From positions 41,439,505-41,503,504 of the forward strand of contig NC_044009.1 of NCBI RefSeq assembly GCF_900496995.4: 64,000 nt of DNA, given 5' to 3'. A program made the position numbers and the translations under genes. Of the stretch, positions 25,161-36,563 are shown one piece after another. The notes below the pieces were generated by a model. It worked only from the letters and a program-made list of their open reading frames with translations. It was not told where the DNA came from and did not search any database. Source of the stretch: Aquila chrysaetos chrysaetos (taxonomy: Eukaryota; Chordata; Aves; Accipitriformes; Accipitridae). Position 1 is the stretch's first letter; every line of letters starts with the position of its first letter.

Positions 25161-26658
25161 CTGAAAACAATTTTTCTCTTTTTGCCAGTCTTCCCTCCAC
25201 CTCCGTTACAGTTAACTTTGTACCCCTTGCTGCAGCCTTGTTTGACACTCAGAGCTCAATTCCTCAGCTTGGCTGAGCTTTGCTTGAAGCACGGAGGAGA
25301 AAGACTGGAGGCTGAAAGGGCGAAATTAATCTCCAGCAACAGCAACTTACGCCTGGTTTTAAAATCCAAGAGATCCTTTTACCACACCTGGATCACTGGG
25401 TTTCACAGACACTATCTCAGGGATAGGGAGTGAGGTGATGCCCCACTAGTATCTGGGATTGGAATGGTTGTGCGCTTAAAATAGTTTATGCTGCTTAGAG
25501 AAGGCAGACTTGAGGTTGCAGAGTGTTAATGTGCTTCAGTGCTGTCCTCCTGATGACCTTGCTCCTGAGTGAAGCTCAGCAGAGCCCAGAAGTCCAGAGC
25601 GTGAGGTACATTATCTCTACCTCAACACCCTTTGCAATGCTACAAGCACGTGGGTAGTGAAGTAGTAACAGACGGAAGGAGAAGTTAAAAGGTGTTAGTG
25701 AGGAAATAAGCTGCTTTCATTTGAGATTTGAGCCAACATACAGACTAAAGCTGCATGATATGGTAGGAAAACCATGAAGTTGAAGAGCAATAGAGGGAGA
25801 AAATTATTCTTGTATCGGTAAAGAAAGTAGTTTTAAAATAGGAACCTCACTTTGGGATGTAGTAGTGAGATTTGCAAACTTTCATTTTTGTATTGTCATT
25901 TATTGTTGAAACACGCCCAGCTGATTTGTCTGGAAATGAGTGAAATTAGTCTAGTAGCTGGTGTCATCTCAGTGCACTTTTTCTGGTGACAACTACATCA
26001 CCCTCATACACCCTCCCCATCGGCAGTCACGTTTGCCGTCCCATCAGAAAACACCCAACACGTACCTTGTTATTTATACAGCATCAAGCATTTACCGAGT
26101 TCTATATGCGTCCATTGAACCTGGCGGAAATCGGCCAACTGCAGTTAAAAGTCATTAAACGGGAGAACCCAAAGAGCACAATCACTAAACCTCAGTTCTT
26201 TTGAGAACGAAGCTAATTAAGAATTAGCCAAAGATGCGCGAAGCCGAGGGCTTTCTGCAACGCGAGTGGTGTCGGGACGCTTCAGCCCCTTTGACCAAGG
26301 GCCGCAAACCCAACCCAACTCCCCGGCAAGCCAGCAGGCCGGCCGACGCCTCAGGCTGCGGGGACGAGGTTCACAGAGGGCTCGAAGGCTGGCTGGGCAG
26401 CCCCGTTCGGTTCGGCGGGGGAAGGCCCGCACGAAGCGACGCCGCCATAAAGCAACGGGACCCACGGCGGGGTGCGGGAGGCGTCCCCTTCTCCTCAGGG
26501 CGCCCCCGCCCCTGAGGAAGCAGCGCCTCAGGCGCGGCACCGGGGCCACCCCACAGCCCGGAGGCCCCCCGAGGAAGCGGCACCAGCGCGGACACACCGA
26601 CCCACGGCCGCGGCGCGGAGCCACCCGCGCGCAGGCCCGGCCCGACCGGGTCCGTCGT

Positions 26659-26672
26659 GTCGCCGTGGCGAC
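26659..26672. promoter_or_regulatory. RFX X-box-like site (GTCGCC-GT-GGCGAC)
   Basis: Two GTCGCC half-sites in inverted orientation with a 2-nt spacer fit the RFX consensus GTNRCC-N-RGYAAC with one weak position. It lies about 110 bp upstream of the probable first exon. Confidence 0.45.
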
Positions 26673-26724
26673 GGCCGAGCTCCGCCCCGCGCCGCCCGCG
26701 GAGCAATGGCGCGTCCGCGTCCGC

Positions 26725-26733
26725 GTCACGTGA
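26725..26733. promoter_or_regulatory. E-box GTCACGTGA
   Basis: This nine-base site has the palindromic CACGTG core and the flanking bases favoured by USF and MiT/TFE factors. It lies about 50 bp upstream of the ZNF143-like element. Confidence 0.5.
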
Positions 26734-26759
26734 GGGGCGCTCCCCCGCCGGCGGGGGCA

Positions 26760-26844
26760 GACGTGGACAGTACCCACAATGCCTGGCGGGAGGCGGCCGC
26801 CGTGGCCGGGCGCCGGTGCCGCCGCCGTTCCCGCCGCCGTTCCG
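26760..26844 (+). other. SEC22A: SEC22A exon 1, non-coding (5' end approximate)
   Basis: A good donor, TCCG|GTGAGC, ends a GC-rich stretch in the centre of the CpG island. SEC22A in mammals has a non-coding first exon, and the start codon here lies in the next exon. The transcription start is inferred to lie near the ZNF143-like element; it cannot be read from the sequence. Confidence 0.5.
26771..26787. promoter_or_regulatory. ZNF143-like element (TACCCACAATGCCTGGC)
   Basis: The site resembles the ZNF143/STAF promoter motif containing CCCANNATGC and a following YGCG-like end. Such sites often lie at or just upstream of start sites in CpG-island promoters, which fits its place here. Confidence 0.5.
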
Positions 26845-26884
26845 GTGAGCCAGGCTCCAGCTGGAGCCCCTCCCCCGCGGTGCC

Positions 26885-26897
26885 GTTGCCAGGCGAC
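26885..26897. promoter_or_regulatory. RFX X-box (GTTGCC-AG-GCGAC)
   Basis: GTTGCC followed after a short spacer by GGCGAC is a near-consensus RFX site. It lies about 40 bp inside the first intron, so the probable first exon is bracketed by two X-box-like sites. Confidence 0.5.
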
Positions 26898-27039
26898 GCG
26901 GGCCGCCCGCCGCCCGGGGCCTGCCGGCGCCAGGGCCGGGCCGGTGGCGGAAGGTGCTGCCGCAGGGCCCTGCGTCTGCCCGGTCTCCCCGGGCCGGGGT
27001 CTCGGTTGCCGCCGGCCTTCCCCCTTCGGCTCCAGGCCC

Positions 27040-27064
27040 GGGGCGGGGGAAGGAGGGGGGTGGG
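27040..27064 (+). other. G-quadruplex-forming motif
   Basis: Four runs of three or more G occur within 25 nt, separated by one C, a five-base spacer and one T. This satisfies the simple G3+N1-7 rule. It would be present in the nascent SEC22A intron 1 RNA as well as the DNA. Confidence 0.6.
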
Positions 27065-28829
27065 CGGCAGCCGGGGCACCTCAGGGCTGCCGCGGTGGGC
27101 TCGGGTTTGGTCCCGCGAAGCGAAGGGAAGCGACTCGTCGGCGGTTTCTCCGCCTCCCGGGCCGGCGGAGGGCGGCAGGCCGGCGGCTGGAGCCGCAGGG
27201 TCGCCTGCGTCTGCTCCTCAGCCGGGGTGAGAGAGGGGTGCGCCGGCTGCCTCCAGCTCTGTCACCCGGGGGTTGGCCTCCGGCAGCGGGCGGGGTGGAG
27301 GAGGCGGTCGGCGGCAGCTGGGGCCTCGGGGTCGGCGCAGGTCGGTGGCTGAAGCCTGCCGCAGCAGGGACCTGCCGTTCTCCTGGGCGTCGGTGCAGGC
27401 AGCGGCGCGTTTCTGTGAAGTTTCGCGGTCTAAAGCGGCGCGAACCCGCTGTAAAGTCAGTAGCCGCCTTGCCTCTTCCCGCTCCGGCTGCCGTTGCGAA
27501 CAGTGCAAACGATCGTCTGGAAGCCGCCGTGTACGTAGGTGGTAGGTGGAAGGGACACGTTCCCAAACTGGGATGCAGGTTGTTCCGTTCCCTGAGTTTC
27601 AGTCGGAGTCTTGATGCTGTTTCCAAGGTGTGCTTTTCCTCTGCTTTATGGGAGGGATTGTATGGGCCTGTGGTTTAGGATTATTTCCTTGTCTGATCAT
27701 ACCGGATGATGTCAAAGTGGCTTTATTCGTTGCGTTCCTCTGTAGTGCTTTAGTTTGTAACACGCGTTTCTGAAGTGCGCTGTAGAGTGGAAGAATTAAG
27801 ACTCCTGCCTGCATAATGCAGCTGTCACAACCCTCAAAAGCGGGGGCAATAAATTGTCCAACGCTATGATGTACTCTCGAAGAAAGCACGGAAACTTTAT
27901 CTTCATTCTGCGTCAAGCAGGTGTGCAGCTTGCAACCGCTTCCCAATTTTATATTTTATGGAAGGTTACCATGAGAGGCAGACAACCTGGCAAGAAATGG
28001 CTTCAGTAACCTGGTGGCTGGCTGGCTGAAGGCCAGCAGGTGCAGGAGGGTAGGCTTGCTGTTACACTAGATCTGCTTAGAATCTCTTTCAATTTTTGTG
28101 AAGCTCGATTGTTTTTAAAAAATTGAAGTATCCTGAGCAAACCATATTCACAGGTCACTTTCAAACACGTCTAAAAAAAGTTATGAGAAAATGTCAGATG
28201 GGTATAAAACAATTACTGTGAGATCACAAATTGGAAGACTGATTCGTTAGAAAAGACTGCAAAGTATACCACTTTCTAGGCCTTTTCTACATGCTGCCTC
28301 AGGATCAAGTACCATCATAACACAAAAATAAGCAAGATGATAATTGAATATGTGTTAAAAAAAAAAAGTACAGTAAAACAGGCTCTGGTTTCCATCATCT
28401 GAGAGTTCCCACTCGTGGGAGGAAATGAAACGGAAGCCACATGTGATGATTCCTATTTGTGAAAGCAGTGGAGTTTGATGTGTATGATAAACCGGACAGC
28501 TTTAGGGAGGGTGCAGTAACAGAGGAATGACCATTTCAGTTGACTCTTACCTGTCTGTGGCCGGCTTTCTCCATGTTCCTCTTTTCCATGAGTTCTCCCA
28601 GCCCTCATTTGCAGGGAGGGCTGTGAAGTGTCAGTGTGGGGGGAAATCAATAAAGATGGGCCAGAAGTAGATGCACACAGGGAAACGTAAGAATAGAGCA
28701 AGCATGGAGTGATGCTTCCGTGGTGTACTCTCCTTGTTGGTCATTGTTTAGGGGTCAGAATCTTGCTGAGCAAAGGGTAGTGTTTTAGTTTTAATAACCC
28801 TTGTAGTTTTTCTGTGAGCTTTTCCAGTT

Positions 28830-29060
28830 GCCTCTTGAATTCACGTAACATTTTAGCATTGACAACACCCTGCGACACCCAGTTCCACTGGCTAACTGCA
28901 TGTTTTGTGAAGAACCATCTATGGTACCCATGAGCCTAACACCTGCTGGTTGGATTTGATACTCCTCAGTTCTGTCGTAGAATGAGATAGCGAACCCAAT
29001 CTCTGTTCATTTCTTTGCACCTGTAATGGATTTATAGACCATTTGTAGTGGAAGTGCAAT
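28830..29060 (-). mobile_element. Old CR1-type LINE fragment, antisense
   Basis: The plus strand reads 'gcctcttgaattcacgtaac', 'cccagttccactggctaact', 'tgttttgtgaagaaccatct' and 'gtaatggatttatagacc'. These are the worn reverse complement of the CR1 3' region, whose sense strand has a '..ttcttcacacaac..' block and '..gtggaactc..'. The copy is old and truncated, with no open frame. Boundaries are approximate. Confidence 0.65.
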
Positions 29061-31434
29061 TTTTTTGTCATCTTCAGGTGTTTGATAGATATAGAATTTT
29101 TGGAGGAAAACCTATGAAATTTGTAATGGTATGGTGAATTACTTTGTGCAGTTTTGAATAGATGTTTTAAAAAGTCATTTAAAGATAGTTCTAAAAACAC
29201 GACCACACCTTTATGTTATTTCTTCAATCTTTACCTATATAAGTCTATATCAAATTTACCACTTGGCTCCTTCTGTAGAGCCTTATCGTTTGGAGAGCTG
29301 AGTAATGTAGCTCTTTCATTTTGAAGAATTAGTAAACTTTTTTTCTGTATTAATACATTTTCAAGTAAGGCTCGATGTTCTGTTACAGTATGTGTATTAC
29401 ACATCTCTTTATGTACATGTGATCTTGCAACCAAAGTGATTTTCTTTTATTAGCTTCATTTTTTAGATAGCTTTCCGATTCTGCTGTTAGGAAGCTGAGT
29501 AAAAAGTACATATTTTCACTGGTGTGTTTTTAAGATGATGGTAACAAAACCTAGCTGACTGGTGATCTTAAGACTGTTCATCTAAACACAGTTTTCACCT
29601 TGTGTGATTTCATAGTACATTAAGAGAATTGGCCGGTTTTAATGGAGGCTTATCTTCTGTTAGAGAGCCTAATTTCTCTAAATATAAATAGGAGTCTTGA
29701 AGAAAGTAAATGGTTTTGCTCTAGATTTACGCAAATATTCATTTACTTATAGAATAAAAATTGAAAGAATACCCCTAAAGGGGTCTTCATCCTTTGCTTT
29801 GTCTCTTGTCTGTGCATACATGCTGTTGTTAGTGATATTTATATTCTTTGTCCATAGTTGTAGGAGTAAAGCAACTATTGTTAGATTGAATATTGAAAAT
29901 CTTAATGCTTTGGAAATACAGCTGTGGTTGTGTTGTATTACATTGCTGAAGTGTTCAGGTTTCTGATCAGAGGAAATTACAGATTAATTAAACTTAGTGT
30001 ATGAGGTGAATGATGGGATTCAGAGTCAAAGGTTGCATTATTCCGAGTTACTCATGTACTGTGCATATTTTCTCATATACTGTAACATATTTACCCATTT
30101 TAAATGGCTGAAGTGATGGGACTTCCTCAACTTCACTTAAAGAACATATAAATATTTTAACATTTCTATTATTCTGGTTTTCGTTTTACTTGAGTACCTC
30201 TTGAGTTATCTCCCTGGTGTGTGTTCGGGCCTTTCCAATAAGCAGGCCCTCACAAAAAGAGCTGAAGAATATTCTTAGCCAGTAAAAACATTTATTAACT
30301 TTTTCTGTTTGTTCTTATCTCATCAGATATCTCAACGTGAACTTTAACTGTCAAGATCATTTAAAAAGCGAACAGAACAATATTTTTCCTTCTGAGAGCT
30401 GGCTACGGGATTCTGAGTTTCTCCTGCAGTGCTGTCCTATTTGCTACCTTTTCCTAAAACAGGACATGGAGTTATGTTCCTTTCTTCATGTTAGGTGCTA
30501 ATGAAGTTACTCGCTTCATCAGAGGAAATGCAGATCCATGAAATTACATTTTGTGCAGGTAAGTTAATGAGGGGAATTTTAAACTTTGCTATCACATCAT
30601 TGTTCTTTTGTTTATGTTGCTATAGCTCCCGAAAGTCCCTTTCAGGATTGAGTTCCAAGTGGTAGAGGTGGTTATTGTCAGAGAACCATTACAATTTAAA
30701 GCTCCTCTGCAATTTTGTCATGCTCTTGAGCTGCCGCCGTGGTTATATGGTTAGCAGCATAGTTAAGAAAGTGGGTGCTGTGTGCATTCTATGGGAATTT
30801 TCCTGCTGGGAGCACGTGCATGAACTCAAATAGAGATAGGTAAAAGTTTCTAGAACCGCGGGTTTTATTTCTAGAATGCTTCTCTCCAGCAAGCTAATCT
30901 AGAGCAAGTCCTAAAGTTGTTTTGTTTTCTATTTTTGTGTCCAGCTGATCAAAGCGCTTTGTACAATAGGGAATTCTGTCCTGAAATGCTGAAATAACAA
31001 GCGTACCTGATAAAAGCCCAAAGGTATTCAGCAGACTACAGGCAACAGTGGCTTCAGCTGCTGTTATGACTTTGGTGAAAATCTGATATGCTATACAAGT
31101 AAAATACGAGGGTATTAATTTGCAATTTGTTTAGCTAATGTGGTGCATTTCAAAGTAGGTTGAAGTTTGACTGCTGATGAAGCTGAATTTCTTAAATTGA
31201 AAATTACAACACATTTTCAGTGTTTTCATTATTATATGCCTCTTTCTCTCTGAAGAGTAAATACCCTTGAAAAACCTGAATATTGATTAGTATTCAGTAG
31301 GTATCCTGATGTGTATATAACCTTTGGGTAGTGGGAAATACGGGAGGTGAGAGTTTGGCGAAAAGATAGCTATTTCCTCTCTTTTGTGGAGAGGCAGTGC
31401 TATTTGGGGAAAATTTGGATTCCTAACTTTTCAG

Positions 31435-31545
31435 AATACAGTTCTTCAGTTGGTAAGGCTTGTAAAGCACTTTTAATGTCATAGTTTGAAAGGTGCTGTA
31501 AACATGTCAGTATTGTACATGAAAGCATATTTCAGCTGTATTCAG
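31435..31545 (+). repeat. Ancient MIR/L2/L3-like repeat tail
   Basis: 'ggcttgtaaagcacttttaa' followed by 'tttgaaaggtgctgtaaaca' parallels the old amniote tail 'tgtaaagcgctttgagatcc ... tgaaaggtgctatataaa'. Only the tail is recognisable. Confidence 0.5.
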
Positions 31546-32795
31546 AAATCTGTTTCCTTTCATAGTTTGTGACTGTATGGAACTTGAGTAGCATCGTCTG
31601 AGGGAGGCAAAAATCTATTTTTTTCATAATCTCTTAAGTGATAGGTGTAGTACATGGTAGGAGTCTGCAGAGCAGTTTTAAGAGTTGAGGAAGTGTTTGC
31701 TTTTGGCTTCATGTAAATTCTAGCAGTTCGCCCACTTGTAAGAGGACAAATTCGTGTACTGATACTTAGCAGATAAGTAATCTTTCTTTTAATGCTCGTC
31801 CTGCTAAACTTTTGGATGTTTTGATTTAACGTAAGGTTTGAAGAACTTGAAGGTTTTAAAAATGTGTCTTCAGACTTGAAAGACTGTCTGGAGGCTATGT
31901 GTTTATCCTGTTAAATGCCTTCTATAAATTTTCTCCTTCTGGTCGAGAAATGTTTAAATACACAACTTTTTCTTTTTTAAGTGACTATATTCCACAAAGC
32001 TTTAATTATTATGCTATGAAAATTAAATACAGTAAAAGCATGTAGGCTTTGAAAGCACCTTTTCAACCTGCTCAGTATTTGTGTAATACTGATAGACGCA
32101 TTTTTGAGATTTAAAGAAAATGGAGACCCAGATAAGAAAAAAGACATTTCATGTTTAAGAAATTGCTTTGTGAGTTGGGACAGCTGGATTACATTCCTTG
32201 CTGTCCTGATCCCTGATTTCCTATTTGATAGTTCATAAGTTGTGTAAGTCTCTGTTTGTCAGGGTACTTAAGCATGTACTTAGTAACACAGTTTCATGAA
32301 AGCACATTAATATTATTGCTTGATCAAGTCCTGGATCACTTTTCCATCTGGTGTATCTTCACAGTACACGTTTTTCCTCTCCAGGTATTGTTCTTGTTTG
32401 TTTAGACTATAATTGTTGTCTAAGTGAGAAGACACACAGCTTGAAGGGTGCAAGCGCTACAGTAGTACTAAGGCTAAGTAATAGTGTTTCAATCTCCACA
32501 GGTATCTCTAGGTGAAGATTTATGACACTTCAGATAAAAATATTTGAAAATGTGACACTGATGTCAGATGTGCTGCTGCTTTGTGGTTCACGTAGACTAA
32601 TAGGTCCTATTCAGTTAGGACTCTGATCTGAGTTATAGTTGAAAATCCTCCCTGTACCCCATTTTAAGCCTGAGCCCAGTATACAGCTTGGGAAGTTTGA
32701 TTAATCACAGTTGACTCCATTGTCTTTGCTTTTACCTTAATTCTGATTCCTCCTGATTTGTGTTTTGTTGTAGGTTGTCGTTAACTCTGTTGGCA

Positions 32796-32977
32796 ATGTC
32801 TATGATTTTATCTGCCTCTGTGGTCCGTGTGAGGGATGGACTCCCACTGTCTGCATCTACTGATTATGACCAGAGCGTGGGAATGCAAGAATGTAGAAAA
32901 TATTTTAAAATGCTCTCAAAGAAACTTTCTCAGCTTCCTGATAGATGTACTCTGAAAACTGGGCAGTATAATATAAA
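32796..32977 (+). CDS. SEC22A: SEC22A coding exon 2: start codon and N-terminal longin domain
   Basis: The exon opens at 32774 after 'ttgtag' and has 22 nt of 5' UTR. The ATG at 32796 has G at -3 and begins [20 protein letters not shown], the same start as human SEC22A. It encodes residues 1-60 and two bases of codon 61, and ends at a GTAAGA donor. This is the first half of the longin domain, the N-terminal profilin-like fold that SEC22, YKT6 and VAMP7 proteins use for folding and cargo or coat contacts. The conserved cysteine in [11 protein letters not shown] and the segment [11 protein letters not shown] are present. A frame-open stretch upstream of the ATG is intronic and not part of the protein. 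Confidence 0.96.
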
Positions 32978-34910
32978 GTAAGACTTCTCTTTTGTGTATT
33001 TGTGACATCCTGGTTGTGTCTGTCTGTGAGTTAAAGAGTTAACAGTTCACATTAGAAATGATTAATCAAACTAAGATTAATTCTTGGCAGTATTTATGTA
33101 TCAGAAATTTAAAATTGAGAAATTGTAGAAGGATTTGAAAGCTACTCAAACTTTGGTGGAGGTTCTACTCTGAAATAAGACAATATTTTGTAAGTATCAA
33201 AGTCCTTGACTTACTAGAAATATTTCTTTAAATTTCAAGGTTGTTTCTTACATGAAAATCACCAGACTTGTTCTTCATCATGCTAGTTCAACTACTATTC
33301 ATTTGTTTTCTCTTTTTACTCTACACAAATTTAAACAAGTACCCAAGTACTTTCATAACCCAGTGTTTCTGAAAACTTATGGTTAGGATGTTATGGAATT
33401 AGGCCCTTTTATTGTACCTTCAGGACTTCTGTTGACTTCAGAGAAAACATGCCCTAAACCCCAAGCATAACTTAATAATTATTTCATATGGTACACAGGG
33501 ACTGAGAAGGGTGGGAATGATTTTTCTAGTGTGAAGGCAGTGTGTAGTAAAGTCTTGAATGTTTGAATGGAGCTTCCCTATCCTACTGCTCCATCCAACA
33601 CTTTCACAACCATGCTTTTTGTTTTCTCTTCACGCTTTTGTGTTTTGACTTTTTTTTTTTAATAACTATTGCTAAATTTTTTTGAGCTAGTCAATTTGAT
33701 AGTGTACTGCATGACGACACTGATTAAGTAATAATTCAGAAGATGCTCTTTTTTCCCATTTGCAGTGTGAAACTTGGATTATCATGAAATAATTCTTTGA
33801 ATCTATTGTTTATTCAGAATTTTGCTTTATATGTGACCTTTCTCCTTAGTATTGGTAACTAGGTGCACCTGTGTGTAGTTGGTAATTCAGTTGCACTTTA
33901 GCTGAGCTAAATTCTGATTCTAATTTAGATATGCTATTTTAAATGAGGTGAGTAATTTCATCCTAACCCCTAGCAAACATGTAGAAGTTGCAGTGGTGGA
34001 AAGTATACCACCTGAATGATACTAGAAAGTGCTCAGCCTTCTCCATCTCCCATTGGTATATGTGAGTTTCCAGCATTTCTCAGGATTAGGCCCAGTATGG
34101 ACTAAATTTTTCCAGTTGATGTTGTTTTTAAATCCTCAGCTGTAGTTGGCTTGTAAACTGATAAGCTTAAAAGACACTTTTAAGAATGAGACATAAGGCT
34201 TAGTCAGGATGTTTTTTATTACTTTTGTCTTTGATTACTTTCAATAGTGTAAGTTATCCATCAAGATTTTGAAGAAATTTCAATGTGTCATGAAAACATG
34301 AACTCTATTTAATGAACTGCCTAAATGCAATAGGGATATGTATATTGAAAACTGTCCCTTTCTAATTTCATATTTACCATCTCTGGTCATCCTTGCAACT
34401 ACCTTTGGATAATGATGAATCTACAGAACAGTTTTATTTCCTCACATATTTTAGAAAGAACCAACTTCTACCCCCTCCCCCCCGAATCTGAAGATAAGTT
34501 TTTGCATTTTTGCGATGCACCAGATCACATATTCTGTATTTGAGATGAATGAAAAGCTATTATGGGACAAACCTGCTGTGTTTCTGTATCCCAAAAGCTC
34601 TATGTTATTTTTCTGTTCCATGTATGTGAAAGTGTGTACATATGCATACACACACACATATATATACATACACATATAGTATAACACAGCTTCTCATATG
34701 ATTGTACAATGTGGTGTTAAAGTAAAATATTGCCTAAAAGTAAATTGTTTTTCTTCTAGAATAGTGTTGAACTTTTCAGTAAACATTAACTCCCTTGCTA
34801 CCCCAGAGCAGTTTTTGCTTTTCTGATGATAGAATATAAGGTCAGACTAGCGAAGCAGTGAATTACCTGGATTTAAATTTGAAATTTTGAATTTGTTGTT
34901 TCAATTATAG
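32978..34910 (+). other. SEC22A: SEC22A intron 2
   Basis: AT-rich intron from GTAAGA to the 'caattatag' acceptor. It carries a C-rich run near 34472 and an alternating TG/CA/TA microsatellite at 34630-34678. I see nothing coding. Confidence 0.8.
34630..34678. repeat. Alternating purine-pyrimidine microsatellite
   Basis: Mixed TG, CA and TA dinucleotides include '(ca)n' followed by '(ta)n'. Parts are self-complementary around 'acatatgcat'. It is intronic. Confidence 0.75.
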
Positions 34911-35074
34911 CTTTATAAGTTCTCTGGGAGTAAGCTATATGATGTTGTGCACTGAAAATTATCCCAGTGTCCTGGCTTTCTGCTTCCTGGATGAGCTTCA
35001 GAAAGAGTTCATCACTACCTACAATATGATGAAGACAAATACTGCTGTCAGACCGTACTGTTTTATAGAGTTTG
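34911..35074 (+). CDS. SEC22A: SEC22A coding exon 3: second half of longin domain
   Basis: The acceptor 'caattatag' is followed by C, which completes the Asn-61 codon, then [17 protein letters not shown]. The exon encodes residues 61-115 and the first base of codon 116 and ends at G|GTAAGG. The sequence [20 protein letters not shown] and the end RPYCFIEF match human SEC22A nearly residue for residue. This part completes the longin fold. No stop or frame change is seen, and phases agree with both neighbours. Confidence 0.97.
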
Positions 35075-36368
35075 GTAAGGATCTGACTTTTTTTTCCTTG
35101 ATTCTCACGCTAAGACAAATGAATATTTAAATAGATGTGCAACTTAATGCACACAAAACAAAAATGTCCAAGGCAGTTTATAGCTGTATTTCAGGTGGAT
35201 TTAGAATCTGATTTAACTCCCATTAGCGTCAATAAAGAAATACTTCTGTGGGCATTAGATTAGGCTACTAGAGTTTTATCCAAACTCGTTTATAATCTTT
35301 CTTTTCATTCCAGTAGGTTTTGGTTTAAGCCTTGTGTGACCAAATCTGGAGTTCATCTTCTCCTAGTTAATAATACTAGGAGTTGTTTGACTTCATACCT
35401 GTTGAAATACTTAACCTGTAAAGGCATTGAGCTTCATAAATTTCTCAAGTAAAAGATTGCAATTTCATGTTTGCTCTTAGCAGTGCTATAATTTTTGTTC
35501 AGTACATGAAAGGGAGAGATTTTATTTGTCCTATGATATACTGAAGCATTTAATCTTTTGTCATGCAAGCTCCAAATACAACTAATCTCATATATACCAG
35601 TTAACAGCTCTTACGGATTCCATTAAGATCTGTCGCTTTAATACTATATGTTAGGCAGTTATTTTAAATATTCTTGTAAAACACATTAGAGCAAAAAGAA
35701 CTGCAGTTTTAGAAATATGGGGAAAGATATTCCAGTTGGTTAATTCCTGCCTATAATTCAGTCAGGCAATTTTGAACAATTTCTGTATAACACTGTTGTC
35801 TTCCTTATGAAGATTTCTAGGAACATTCTTTTTTTTTTTTTTCTTTTTTTTTTTTTCCTCCCCTAATGCCTTCTTTCTTCAGCTACTTGTTAAGTTAGAG
35901 TGTAGGTCTATTACAGTCTTTGTATCTGTATAATACAGTATTAATTTTCTCTGCCTGAACATTTTGCAAGCAAGTTTCATACTCAGGTAAGTTTATACTT
36001 GAATGCAGGAGTTAATTTTTTTTGTAAGGTTATTCAGTAAACTAACAGAAAAGCTAGAATAAGTGCAGTAAATCCATTGTATTAGCAATGCATTCAGTCT
36101 CATGCAGTGAAAAGTCATTAGTTTATTCACAGTTATTAAGTAATTAGATTTCTAGAGCTTAAATTTTTTTTTTACTGCAGAATTAAATAGCCCGTGATGT
36201 ATAAGTCGCAAAACAGAAATAGTATTAAAAAAGCCAAGATAAATACAAGCATTTCAAACAATATATTTCAATTTGTGAAGTATGTAGTACATAAAGCTGC
36301 ATGGTCTTGGATTATTTAATTAACAAAAGCCCATAAGGATATACCTTTTTATTTTAAATTTTACACAG
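35075..36368 (+). other. SEC22A: SEC22A intron 3
   Basis: AT-rich intron with a T-rich run at about 35830-35857 and no recognisable gene or repeat beyond that. 'aactcccattagcgtcaata' near 35215 may be a scrap of an old amniote repeat. Confidence 0.8.
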
Positions 36369-36563
36369 ATAATTTCATTCAGAGGACCAAACAGAGATAT
36401 AACAACACACGTTCTTTGTCAACAAAGATGAATCTTGCTGACATGCAGACAGAAATCAAACTGAGACCACCTTATCAAATTTCTGTGTCAGAACTTGGTT
36501 CAGCTAATGGGTTTGCACATTTATCTGTGTCGGAATATAAGGGTACTGGTAAGATATCTGCAG
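36369..36563 (+). CDS. SEC22A: SEC22A coding exon 4: linker after the longin domain
   Basis: The exon follows 'ttacacag' and begins with AT, completing Asp-116, then [12 protein letters not shown]. It encodes residues 116-180 and one base of codon 181. It covers the polar linker between the longin domain and the membrane part, including [15 protein letters not shown]. The second half ([19 protein letters not shown]) is more diverged from mammals than the rest of the protein. It ends GCAG|GTAAGT, which joins in phase to exon 5. A second strong donor, ACTG|GTAAGA, lies 15 nt upstream (after 36548) in the same phase, so a form lacking five residues is possible. Confidence 0.94.

Larger units (their letters stand above)
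11746..26229. other. Intergenic region PDIA5-SEC22A
   Basis: No exon or gene that I recognise lies here. It holds a GC-rich patch (12.77-12.95 kb), A/T homopolymer runs (13753-13771, 15666-15684), a G run near 17516, MIR/L2-like and CR1 remnants (18.7, 19.5-20.7, 23.1 kb) and a solo LTR (24.0-25.2 kb). Two long minus-strand open frames at 17.8-19.2 kb are discussed as a finding and are not called as genes. Confidence 0.75.
26230..27570. promoter_or_regulatory. SEC22A: CpG island promoter of SEC22A
   Basis: About 1.3 kb of very GC- and CpG-rich sequence rises sharply from AT-rich flanks and is centred on the probable SEC22A first exon. There is no TATA box near the likely start, as usual for a housekeeping promoter. 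RFX-like X-boxes, a CACGTG E-box and a ZNF143-like element lie in the core. The many long overlapping open frames on both strands are GC-driven artefacts. Transcription toward the left from the same island is possible, but I see no gene there. Confidence 0.88.
26845..32773 (+). other. SEC22A: SEC22A intron 1
   Basis: The intron extends from the GTGAGC donor to the TTGTAG acceptor. It holds the right half of the CpG island, a minus-strand old CR1 fragment near 28.9 kb and a MIR/L2-like tail near 31.5 kb. I see nothing coding. Confidence 0.75.

Noticed and set aside
26217-27678. Long open frames on both strands (up to 299 codons) in the CpG island
   Set aside because: They overlap in several frames and both strands, are rich in Arg, Pro, Gly and Ala, and lack any domain. 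High GC content suppresses stop codons; this is the SEC22A promoter and first intron.
32760-32795. In-frame extension upstream of the SEC22A start codon
   Set aside because: The stretch before 32774 is intron and polypyrimidine tract; the TTGTAG acceptor and conserved MSMILSAS start set the N terminus.
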